In this document: one piece after another, positions 13,301 to 24,623 of the stretch
Numbering within the stretch: the stretch's first letter is position 1
Layout: every line of letters starts with the position of its first letter
From: Epichloe hybrida
Taxonomy: Eukaryota > Ascomycota > Sordariomycetes > Hypocreales > Clavicipitaceae
Assembly: GCA_019022495.1 (NCBI GenBank)
Contig: JAFEKR010000001.1
Location: 4,960,001-5,024,000 of the forward strand
Length of the DNA: 64,000 nucleotides
Direction: 5' to 3'
The notes under the pieces: generated by a model
Databases searched by the model: none
Told to the model about the DNA's origin: nothing
The model's input: only the letters and a program-made list of their open reading frames with translations
Translations under genes and position numbers: made by a program

Positions 13301-15591
13301 GTATAGGGCGGTTATTATTAAGGTAAAAAATATCTACTATTACTTTATAGTTAAAGCTATATTTATCCTTAAGGGTAAATTTAAAGTAATTAGGGCTATT
13401 TACGTGTATTTAGCATTAGTAGTAAAGTCTTATTAGCTCCTTAATAGCTTTAATATTAACATTATGCCCTAATCTATAAACAACCTTGTGTAATTATTAG
13501 ATTAATAGATGTCTAAAGTAATAATGTAATTACTATAATTCGCCTTCTATAAGATAGCTCTAAGCAACTACTTCCTCTTTTTATATAAGTAGTATCTAAG
13601 CATACCCCTATTTACGTATAATAGGGACTTTAATGTTTCCTTATTATAGTGTATTTTTAAAGATATTAAAATTATTTTATAAGCGGTCTATATTATTAAG
13701 GGATAAGAGAAATAAAGTATTTGTTAGTATTACCTAAAAGAGAATATCTCTAAAAGGCATAGGCATATTAGCTACTCTAAGCGTAATAATTAGTTCTCTT
13801 ACGCTAAATCTAACTAATACCTTTTTTACTATTAATTTATTAAGCTATAGTTTAGGCATTTAATATTATAAAGCAAGGAATTAAGGATACCTTACTATAA
13901 AGAACTTTACGGCTCCTATATTAGGCATAATCCCTTAAAACATTATATAAGAATAGTAATCTTCTAGTATAAATATTACTAGAGCCTTGCTTAAGAGTTC
14001 TTACTAAAAGGGGTTTTCTTTGCTTAGACTATAATAAGCTACTTAACTTATTAGGAATTAAACCATTCTTTTGCTATTAAGTTACGTTCCGTGATTAAAG
14101 AAGCTTATAGGTACTAGCTTATCTATACTATCAGGGCTATTATTAAATCTAATGCTCTTTATATACTAAGCGATTTTGTTATTAATAAGAGATTAAGGTT
14201 CGTATTCCCCTTTATACTATATAAGGAATAAATTATATAAGTTATTAGTTAGATCCACAAGATAGTGGTTCTTAAAGCGTTAATATGCCTTCTTATAGTC
14301 CTCTTCTAGGTGCTTTAATAACTAGTATCCTTCCTTACTACACATATAGTATTTCTTTATATAAGGATTTCCTTCTTTTTCTTATAGTTTTAAAGGGTAT
14401 TAGGTCTCTTTTCCTTTCCTATTATATCTTTAGTTAGTCTAGAATTACTCTAGGGTTATAGCTTTAGTTAGGAACTAGTAGTAGTTCTTCTTCTCTTCCT
14501 TTACTAGTTAGAATATTATCCTAATCTATTCACAGAATTCTTATAGTCCCTTTAGTAAGTCTATAATAACTCCTCTGTATTCTAGAATATTATTATAGGC
14601 TATTATAAGTTAATTCTAAAGTACCCTTTTGCTTTAGCTTACCTTAGGTACTACCTATTATAAGATAGCTAGCCTTTCTATAAGATTATTAAAATAATTA
14701 ATTATTAACTTACTTAGGTTATCTTTTATTATTCCTTATAAAGTAAAATTATTCTATTCTAGGAGATATCTTTACTATATATCTTTAGTCTTAAATTATT
14801 CCCTTATATAGTAAATAAGCATAAGGAGGTCTTATAGTTAACTAGGTTTAGAGAGGTAGTTTATATAGTATTATAAAGCTTTACCTTTAAGTATAATCTT
14901 AAAGGCATAACTAGCTTATTCAGGTTAGATATTAAGTAATTTATACTTCCTATAAAATATTTAAAGCTTTAATTTAAGAATATTATAGTTATTAGCACTA
15001 TAGAGTTATTCTTTAGGGTATACCTTTAATAAGTCTATAATTTACTTTAGTAAAGGTCTCTAAGTCTATAGGGGTCCTCTAGATACTTCCCTCTATATTT
15101 ATAAAAAGGGTAGTATAGTCTTTAGAAAGTAAGAGGGTAGCTTTATAAGGAGTAGCCTTAGGGTCTATTATTCCCTCTAATCTTCCTTTCCCTTATATTA
15201 CGGAGAAGGAAGTATAGTTCTTTAGGCTATGCTAATAGAGGTAATATTAGCCCTAGGTAGTAAGGATTAACTTTATTAGTAATGCTCTTACTTAGGGGCA
15301 TTATTAGTAGTATTATTAAGGTAGTTTTGCTAAATTATCTTAGGCAAAGGTATAGGTAAGGGGGTTACTTGCGGATGCTTGCGAATAGTATCCTTTAGTG
15401 CCCTTAATTCCAGATTAATTAACCTTCTTATAGGAGATTGGCTTATTAATCCCTTTAATAGTAATTATACTAATAGGTAAGGTGAAGGGGTTAGTTATTA
15501 GGATTTAATATTACTATTATCTAATAGATTATAGAAGAATCCTTTATTTTATAGGTTTTTCTAGAACTATATATACTTCTTCCTAGCCTTT
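10093..15591 (-). mobile_element. Copia element C, minus strand, part 1 (pol side and 3' LTR)
   Basis: The element lies on the minus strand and spans 24623 down to 10093, interrupted by Gypsy B. LTRs are 10093-10379 and 24336-24623, flanked by CTAGG at 10088-10092 and 24624-24628. Reverse-complement translation gives the integrase core about 13,330-13,140 (RPILYAI, AKFLKDIS, INAYLGP) and the reverse transcriptase start about 12,360-12,200 (KPFKQLIKAEINALI). RNase H must lie nearer 11,000. The order read from 24,623 is therefore LTR, gag, integrase, RT, LTR, as in Copia. Stops occur throughout. Confidence 0.85.
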
Positions 15592-15859
15592 TGTCAGGGG
15601 CACGGAGGCTAGGGAGTCACGGACAGGACGGTCACATGATGGAGCCCTTAGATAAGCCCCGGATCGCATAGATAACTAAGTAGCTACTAGGTAGCCACGT
15701 GCACGTAGTAGGGTATTTAGATAAGGACTGCCTATAAGAGTTATAGGAGGTTAGAGTTTAAGACCTTTATATACCTACCCCTAAGAAGTAGCTCTCTAGC
15801 TATAATTAAGAGTCTTAGCCTTTACTTTATTTATATCTCTCCTACTATAGTTATAATAA
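15592..15859 (+). repeat. 5' LTR of Gypsy B
   Basis: It starts tgtcaggggcacggagg. The outer left half is GC-preserved, but its inner end reads ctatagttataata where the 3' LTR reads cacagtcgtgaca. Confidence 0.92.
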
Positions 15860-18800
15860 GTTAAACTCTTAAACCCTTTTAGGAAAATAGACTATTAGCT
15901 AGATTTAAATATAAAGAAGCTATAGGATATTTACTTAGAATATACTTATACTACCTAGTAAGGAAGCCCTAAACCTATAGCGCCTAAGTAGTAACCTAAA
16001 TACTCTAACTATAGAATATAATAAGGCATAGCAAACACTACCTAACTAATATAGTAACCCTAGATCTAGAAATAATAATAATCTAGACTAGCTATAGAGG
16101 TAATATAAGGTTATATAAGCCTAGCTACGTAATACCCGCTTAAGATAAGAGATCTTAGAAATAAAAGCATAGCTTAAAGAAATAGAAGCGGACCTATAAT
16201 TAGCTAGATTAGGTAGAAGACTTATAATTACCTCTTAGATAGACGCACTAATAAATCCTATATTCCTAGGTTTCCTACCTAATAGTAAGTTTATAATAAG
16301 CGTATAGTTATAAAGCTTTATTAAGATATAGTATAAGGTGCCTATATATAAGGGAGATACTTATAAGAATTTATAGGTATATCTATAGGATTTAAATATA
16401 CTATTCTAGCTAGACCTAAGAACCTTCTAGGATAATAGAACAAAGGTAGCGTATACTAGCAGCTACCTAGCTAATAATGCGAAGCGATAATAAATGTGTT
16501 ACGTAATAGTGAATAGGATAGTTAACTATATAGCTTACACCTAGGATAGATTTATATCTTAGCTAAATACTAGTGTAATAGATAAAGACGTAAGGTACTT
16601 AGAAGCTACTAGGACGCTACTAAACCTTAGGTAAAAGCATGATTAATCTTTCTAATCTTTCCTAAGACTCTAGATAAAGGTAAAAGCCAAATTACCTAAC
16701 TAGATCCCCTTATATCTAAGGATAGTAATATTTCTAAATAGCTTAAATAACGCTATAAGGTAGTATATAGTTAGCTAAGAGTTCCCTATGTCTTAGAGCT
16801 ACCTATAGGGCTAAGGTAAAAAAGCTAAAGTTATAATAATATTTATAATAAAGAATCACAATAGAAGCTATAATAAAGAAAGTAGGAATAACAAAAGATA
16901 ATGCTCTAGCTCCCCTATAGATAATTTATAGTAAGGTTCCTAATAATAAGGTATAGGCTAGAAGCTATTTAAGTGCTATAAATATAGTAGCCCTAGATAT
17001 AGTTAAAATAGATATAAAGTAGCGGACTACTTAATCTATAAGAGTAATAAGCATACTACTAAGAAGCATAGAGATAGTAGTAATAAATCTTTAGACCTAA
17101 ATAAAATTCTAATTAATTTAGTATAGGCCTAGGATAATAGTCTTACTATAGAGAAACCTATAGATAAGAGAATAAGAATATAAGTATCCCTATGGTAAGA
17201 TAACCACTAGTTAGTAGTGCTAGCGCTATTTAATATAGGAGTGGAATATTTAATAATCTACCCTAAGCTACTATTAAAATAGGACTAGAAGAATATAGTA
17301 AAAGTAAAGATAACACTAGAAATCGTAAGTAGGAATAAGATCCTACACTAAGGAATTTTACGTAAACTAGTTAAGGTAAAGAATAGTATAGGCTATATAA
17401 AGGTTTACTAAGTTAGCTACTATATTACTAATACTAGAGAAGGAATACTCCTAGGAATAGACTAGACCCTAGAGTATAAACCTATAGTAATAGATTAGAA
17501 GTAGGGTTTTTAGAGGTTCCTAATAACCAAAGAATATATTATATTTACTTTAGATAAGCAATAACTACGTAAGGTAGTAAAGCAGTCTTCTATTATACTA
17601 TTACTAGTATTACTAAAAGTTAGAATAGTTAAACCTAAAGCAAAAGAAAGGGATACTAATAAAGTTTTATTAATAGATAATACACTAAGTAATAACCTAA
17701 CTTATAATATAGTTATAGTAATAGTGGAAGGTAATATCTAGCCCCTAAAGAAGAAAAAACTTAGAAGCATAATAGCGCTCTAGGTAATGTTTTATAAGGA
17801 GGTAGTAGTATTTATATAAGAAATAGATAGCAACATACCCTAATAGTAAATCCTAGAGAAGTATATAGAATTTGCAAATATGTTCTTAAAAGATCTAGCT
17901 AGTAAGCTTCTAGAACTTAGGGGCTATACTTATATAATTAAATTAGAAGAAGGGAAACAGCTACTATAAGAACCTATATATAACCTAGCGGAAAAAGAGC
18001 TAGAGGTGCTTAGGGAGTACCTTGCAAGTGTGTAAGAAAAAGGATAGATTAGAAGATTAATAAGCCTAGCTAGAGCCCTGATTTTATTTATCCTAAAAAA
18101 ATCAGGGAAATTAAGGCTTTATATAGATTATAGGGGTCTTAACAGGATTACTATTAAGAATAAGGCCCCCTTGCTATTAATCTCCGAAATTCTTAATTAA
18201 CTAGTAGGCGTGAAAGTCTTTATGTCTTTGGATCTTCAAGAGGCATACCACTAGCTATATATCCGTAAGGGCAATAAGTGGAAAACAGTGTTCTAATACT
18301 GCTATAGATATTTTAAGTACCTTATTATGCCATTTAGATTAGTAAACGCGCTAGCTACTTTTTAGGAATATATTAATAACGCGCTTAAGGGACTTATGGA
18401 TAAATTCTACATTATCTACCTTAATAACATCCTAATATATAGCAGCAACCCTGTAAGACACACAGAGCATATTAAAAGGGTACTAGAGTGACTTTAGGAT
18501 ATAGATCTCTATATTAACCTTAAGAAGTACTAATTTTTAGTATTATAGGTGAAATTCCTAGGGTTTATTATATCTAAAAAAGGCATTAAGATAGAACTAT
18601 TAAGGGTTAAAGCTATTATAACCTAGCTAATACCCTGTAGTATATTTAATATTTAATTATTCCTTAGGTTTATAGGGTTTTACTAATACTTTATAAAATA
18701 GTATAGTAAGATAGTAGTCCTACTAATAAACTATCTAAAGGGTGTTTAACTAGTAGAGTTTAAGCTAGAGCCTAGTAAACTTATAGTGTTTAGAGAACTC

Positions 18801-21292
18801 TAAAAGAAGTTCTAGGAGGCACTAATCTTAGTGCACTTTAACCTACTTTATTTACTAAGAGTAAAGATAGATATATCTAGTTATATGATTAGAGCTATAC
18901 TTATAATGTTAGTGCTAGGTAGCTAGCACCTAGTGGTGTATTTTTTAAGGAAGTTAACTAATGTTAAGCTTTGCTACTTAACCCTAGATGCTAAGTTATT
19001 AGTAATCTAAGAGGTGTTTTAGGCCTAGAGACACTACCTTGCGTATTTAACTTACTAGATTATAGTTATAATAGACTACCTTAATTATAAGTACCTAGCT
19101 ATAAAGCTAAAGCTATCTAGTAGGTAAGTAATAGCGTTAGACAAGCTCTATCTGTTTAATTTTAGGATTAAATATTATATAGGTAAGCTAAACCCTGCTA
19201 ATACCCTGTTAAGAAAAGCAAATTATATTAGTAAGGAGCGTAGGGCAGAGGCTATGTTCTTATAGCTACCTAACTTCTTAGCTAAGTTTATAGATGCTAA
19301 GTAGTAAGGGCGCTATATGTATAATAGTGTAGTTACAGGCCCTAAGGTTACATTACTTAGCGTAGTTAATGGTTTATTGTAAGATTACTACAAGGGCTAT
19401 TCTAGCCTCTAGGGTTTTAAGAAGATATAACTTAATTGTATTATTAAGAAACCTAATAGTCCTATAAAACCTATAAGTAGTACGCTAACTAGGTCCACTA
19501 ATTATAAGCAGTAAGGTTACGCCTTATTTATATTATTTAATGTTTCTGTAAGTCTAGCAAGCCTATGGGTTAGGAGTCTAGCTACGTTAGTAGTTAGTAC
19601 GTAACGTAAGCGCCCCCTTAAAACGCTACTTAGCTATAATTTATCTATAAGTCTAAAAGCATACTATAAGCTAGCTACTTATAGTAGTATTATAGTAAGA
19701 ATATAAGTAGTTTAGCAAACCTCTTCTAAGTTTGTGTGTAATACTTATCCTAAGTATGTAAAATTAGAGACTCTAATTTAAGTTATGTTATTTTAAGCAT
19801 AGTAAGGTAATAACTTTGCTATAGGTTAGAGAAAGCTACTTAAGAGTGGTAACCTAGAAGTGTTATAAATATAGTCTATCAGGCCCTCTAAGCTATTAAT
19901 ATTTAAGAATAGAGTTTTTATTCTAGTAAGTATAAGAAAGGAAGTTCTAATACTTACCTATAATAACCTAGTAGTAGGCCACTAAGGAGTTAGTAGGACC
20001 CTTTGCTAAATTATAAACTAGTACTACTAGCTATTAATAAAGAAAGATACTAAGTTATATATACAAACTTACATAAGCTATCAAACTTCAAAGCTAAGGC
20101 ACTATAAACCCTATAGTAAGCTAGTAGCACTGCTAGTGCCTAATTAGCCTTTTTAAGAATTATTAATAGACTTTATTATAGGGCTACCGCCTATAAAAGA
20201 TATAAACTAAACTTATAATATAATCTTAGTTATTATAGACTATTTTATAAAGTATAGTATTTATATCCCTATTTTAACACATATAACTAGTAATAGGTTA
20301 GCTACTATATTCTTAGAGTACGTTTTTAGGGATTATAGCGCTCTAGAGGGCATTATTATAAACTAGGGTTTGACTTTCACTAGCGGGTTTTAGACAACCT
20401 TTTGCTACCTTATTACAACTAAGCAGCGACTAAGCACCGCGTTTTACTCGTAAATAGATAGTTAGATAGAATATCTAAACTAAGTTTTAAAGTATTATTT
20501 AAGAGCCTTTGCTTGCTTTAACTAAACTAATTAGGCTAATAATCTTTTAATAGTATAGTTCGCGTATAATATAAGCGTCTATTTAACTTATAGCTACACC
20601 CTAGCTAAGGTGCTATAAAGCTATAACCCTAGGGGACCGTAGCAAGTGATTATAGATATTCCTATAGTAAATAACTAGGTAGAAACTTATGCTATTGCGC
20701 TAAGAGATAGATATATAGTAATTAAGTAGCTTCTAAGTAACTTATAGGTCTAGTATATAAAGCACTATAATAAGAAGCAGACCCTAATAAAGTTTAATAT
20801 AGGTAACTATATTTTATTATCTATAAAGAATATTAACTTATAGAAACCTAGTAGGAAGCTAAGTGTAAAGTACCTAGGCCCTTATAAAATTAAAAAGGTA
20901 ATTAGTACCTATGGACTTATATATTAATTAAGGCTGCTACGTAGAACACGTCTATATAATATTTTTAATATTACTAACCTTAAACTATTCGTAGGGGACC
21001 TATCTAGCATAGAAGATATATCCTTACTGTAAGAGAATATCACGGATGACAAGTAGGAGTTCGAAGTTAAGAGAATTATATTATATTATTATAATAGGAG
21101 ACATTAGAAATACCTAGTTAAGTAGAAGGGCTATAATACTTTAGAAAATTCTTAGGTAAAGAAAAGAGATTTTATTATAATAGATATTATTAAGGATTAT
21201 AAGTAGTAACTAAGTAGCTAGTTTATAAACATAGAGGTGTATTTAATAGAGTTTAGATAGTAGTAGTAATATATAAAGAAAAAAAATCCAGA

Positions 21293-22514
21293 TAATTTCT
21301 TAGATAACCTAACTTATAGCTACTTCGCACTAATTACTCTATTAACATGTTAGGCACCTAACCCTTAGTAGTCTTACTTATACTAATAGAGGCAGAGGAT
21401 TTATCCTTGTTATTAGAAGAATCCCCCTCTATATATATATATATATAAAGCTTGCTAGGAAGGTCTAGTGGCCTAATATAAGTAGGAAGTGCGGATATGT
21501 TAGTAGTAAGCTACTAGTAAGTTAGTAAAGCTATAAGCTAGAGTGTAGGGAGTATATATAGATAGAAGGTTCTATGTAATAAAACATAAGCTATTAGAAA
21601 TATCTATCTAGACTTCTAGATTAATAGTATTACTAAGCAGCAATATAGTAACTTATTTATTAGCATTAGCCTTACATGTAACTTCCGCTATAAGCCGCGC
21701 TTGCCTTGCCTAACTATACTTATTAGTATTTTTAGTAGTTAGGAGTGTATTATAAAGTTTATGTTTTACGCGTATTAGATACTACTAGTAAGTTAGTAGT
21801 AACTAAGTTATAGAAATAGGGGATATATATATTATTAAGAAAGTATAGATTATTATTAGGATTACTATAAGTATTAATATGCTTAAAGAGCATATAGTAT
21901 AACTAGGTAAACTAAGTAGGACACTAGTAGCGTATTAGTATATGTATTAGTAGTAAGAAAAGGGAGGATATACCCTAGAACAGTCTTTATTATTTCGTGA
22001 ATAATATATGTATTTTATTAAGTTACCTACGTAAGTTAGTAATAACCTATAGTAAGATAGTAGTAAAGTTATACTTAGGGAATTAGTATACTCCATTAGG
22101 ATAGATTTACCCTCTATAAGATATTATGGCTCCGTGCTATTACTATCTTTAGGAGCGATTACCTATATTACTACTTACTATATATAGCGTATATAAGGAA
22201 TTTTTATTTTACTAGCACTACTAGCTATAAGTTAGTAAGGTAAGCACTAGGGGGATATAGATGTTATACTTACGTGGAAATTTTAGAAGCTAAATATTTC
22301 TTACTAAGAGACTTTATAGGGGATAGTGTAGGAGTCTTTATACTAGGGGGAGGTAGTAGTGGTAAAGTAGTTGCTTATGTTAAAGATATTATTAACTACT
22401 AGTAAGTTAGTAGTAATATACTATAAGAAAACTTATAGGTAAAAGGTAAGAAACTAATATTTTTAGTGTTTAAGAGGATTTAGATATTTTAGATAAGGAT
22501 AGATATAGATAATA
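21293..22514 (+). other. 1.2-kb segment present in Gypsy B, absent from Gypsy A
   Basis: Gypsy A passes directly from ...aatccaga to caataaagtaacgct (28,366-28,400), whereas B has about 1.2 kb between the equivalent points. The word GATAAT lies at both edges in B. The segment holds five dispersed copies of a word like agtaagttagta (about 21,513, 21,784, 22,029, 22,228 and 22,398). No coding is recognisable. It is either a deletion in A or an insertion in B. Confidence 0.6.
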
Positions 22515-23147
22515 AAGTAACGCTATAGGATATTAGTAATTACTATAAGAGAAGCTATAAAGCTACTAGTTTATAAGTAAGGGTAACTTATAATACTAAG
22601 GGAGAATATAAAAGGAAGAAAAAGTATATAAAAGTAAGGGAAAGTAGGCCTTTTTTATATTAGCCCTAGACCCCTAAGTAATTTATATGCTATATATAGC
22701 TAATCTAGGAATTATAACATTTATAGTTATAGCTACTACTAGCAAATATACACGCTAGCTATAAACTTCTAGCAAGATTAATATAATATCCCTAATATTA
22801 GATAAGAAGTTATTTATTTTAAATAGTATATATTACCCTGTCTATTTAACCTAATTACAAAACTTAATACTAGTAGTTTACTTACTTAGCGCTAATAACT
22901 TATTAGATAGAGGTATACATATTAGAGGTAATAAAGTAGTAAGTATATAGCTACCTGTAATCTAGTAATTATAAGAAGGGCTACCCAGACCCCTATAATA
23001 TCTATCTTACTATTTAAAGCAAATATAATACTACGCACTAATAGTATAGCTAGTAATATAGATATTACTATAGGTTATACGTAGTAAACACGCACTAACT
23101 AAGTAGCTCTTTATAATTAAGGATAATCATATATTAGGGGGGTAGTA

Positions 23148-23414
23148 TATTAGGGGCATAGAGGCTAGGGAGTCATAGATAGGATAGTTACATAATGGAG
23201 CCCTTAGATAAGCCCTAGATTGCATAGATAACTAAGTAGCTACTAGGTAGCTATGTGCACGTAGTAAGGTATTTAGATAAGGACTGCCCATAAGAGTTAT
23301 AGGAGGTTAGAGTTTAAGACCTTTATACACCTACCCCTAAGTAGCAGCTCTCTAGCTACAATCAAGAGTCTTAGCCTTCACTCCGTTTGTATCTCTCCCA
23401 CCACAGTCGTGACA
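23148..23414 (+). repeat. 3' LTR of Gypsy B
   Basis: 267 bp. The inner left edge is mutated (tattaggggcatagagg), while the outer right edge is the least mutated copy of the family (ctccgtttgtatctctcc, then ccaccacagtcgtgaca). Confidence 0.92.
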
Positions 23415-24623
23415 CCTTTTTAATTTCTTTAAGAGTCTAAAATTAGAATTCTTCCTAGTTTACTACTTCTTTAAGATTATTTACTATCTTTATACCTTTT
23501 CTAATAGTTATATACACTCTATTATAAAGAAGATAGTCTTAAAGTCTATTCTAGGAAAGGTCTCTTTTATTTATAAACTTATCTCTTAACTATCTATAGA
23601 AGTTATTACTAAATTTAGAGAATAGTATTCTTCTAAATAATTCTTATTCCCTATATTATTTTGTCTTTATAAGGATATAAATACTAATTTCCTTAGGTAT
23701 TATTATCTCTTTATGTTTAGAGCTCTCTATTTATTAGAGTAGTTTCTTTATAATATATTATTTAAGTCTTATAAAGATATAGGGGTATAGATTAGTGTAA
23801 ACAGGGGTTTTCCCTTTATTAGGGTATTTATTACTATCTCTAGTTTTAATGCCTTCTATAGTATTATTATAGCTATCGCTCTCACTAGGAACTCTAAATT
23901 AACTAGAGGTCCTAGATAGTCTAGTTATATCTAATATTCTAATTAATTAAAAGGGAGTAGATCTTTAATATAAGGGGATAGGAGGGGTGTAAATATAAAT
24001 TATATAACTTATGTTTTAGTATAAAGGATTATAAGGTAAGGTGGTTAACTTTAAATACGTAATAGAACGTATAATAAAGAAAGATAAGGGGATAGCTAAG
24101 CTACTAGTATTAAACCCTTCTTTATTATTTTGGAATTTATACAGATATAGATGTTAATACTAAAGTAAGAAAAGAGCTATATTATACCTTTCCGTTAACA
24201 TAACTTATTATTAAATATAGCCCTCCTATTTTATAGGGCGAGTTATTGTTAGGCAAGCTACCTCTTCTAATTAACCTTACTAATCTATAGTGTTTGAAGA
24301 CTATGTGGTTATCTATGAAGGTAACCACTAATTAGTGTTAGTATCACAAGGTATTAAATTTAATATAACAAGGTTATAAGCCTAAAGAATAGTATTATTA
24401 TTAATTATCTATTCTAGGTTATATTATGTGTATAAAAAAGAGAAGTTAAAAGCTAGAATTCGTAATAAAAGAAGAGAAAGGGGGCTGCGCGTTTGTAGCC
24501 TTATATTTTCCTAGCTAATTAACGGGCTAGGTTACGGGTCACGTGTGGGGCCCGCGCGCGGCCTAAGCTTTTGCCAGGTAATTGCGGCTGCGACGCGCGA
24601 TTGATATTACCTTTGTTCTAACA
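23415..24623 (-). mobile_element. Copia element C, minus strand, part 2 (gag side and 5' LTR)
   Basis: It continues Copia C on the other side of Gypsy B. In reverse complement the LTR (24623 to 24336) is followed by ctaattagtggttacc, the same primer-binding-site-like word as in the complete Copia at 1481, which fixes the element's orientation as minus. Confidence 0.85.
24336..24623 (-). repeat. LTR of Copia C (right end)
   Basis: 288 bp. The outer right half (ccaggtaattgcggctgcgacgcgcg is intact here) is far less mutated than in the left LTR, where it reads ctaggtaattacggctatga. It is followed by the target duplication CTAGG. Confidence 0.9.

Larger units (their letters stand above)
15592..23414 (+). 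mobile_element. Complete Gypsy LTR retrotransposon B (chromovirus type), RIP-inactivated
   Basis: LTRs at 15592-15859 and 23148-23414 are flanked by the target duplication CCTTT (15587-15591 and 23415-23419). Reading the plus frame through stops gives a nearly continuous pol: reverse transcriptase about 18,110-18,600 ([19 protein letters not shown]; catalytic YLDD now reads YLNN at 18,417-18,428), RNase H, a zinc-finger integrase with a GPLPTKDI-like segment about 20,160-20,700, and a C-terminal chromodomain-like stretch (EFEVKRI ... YLVKQKGY) about 21,055-21,150. About 1.9 kb between pol and the 3' LTR has no recognisable coding. It sits inside Copia C. Confidence 0.92.
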
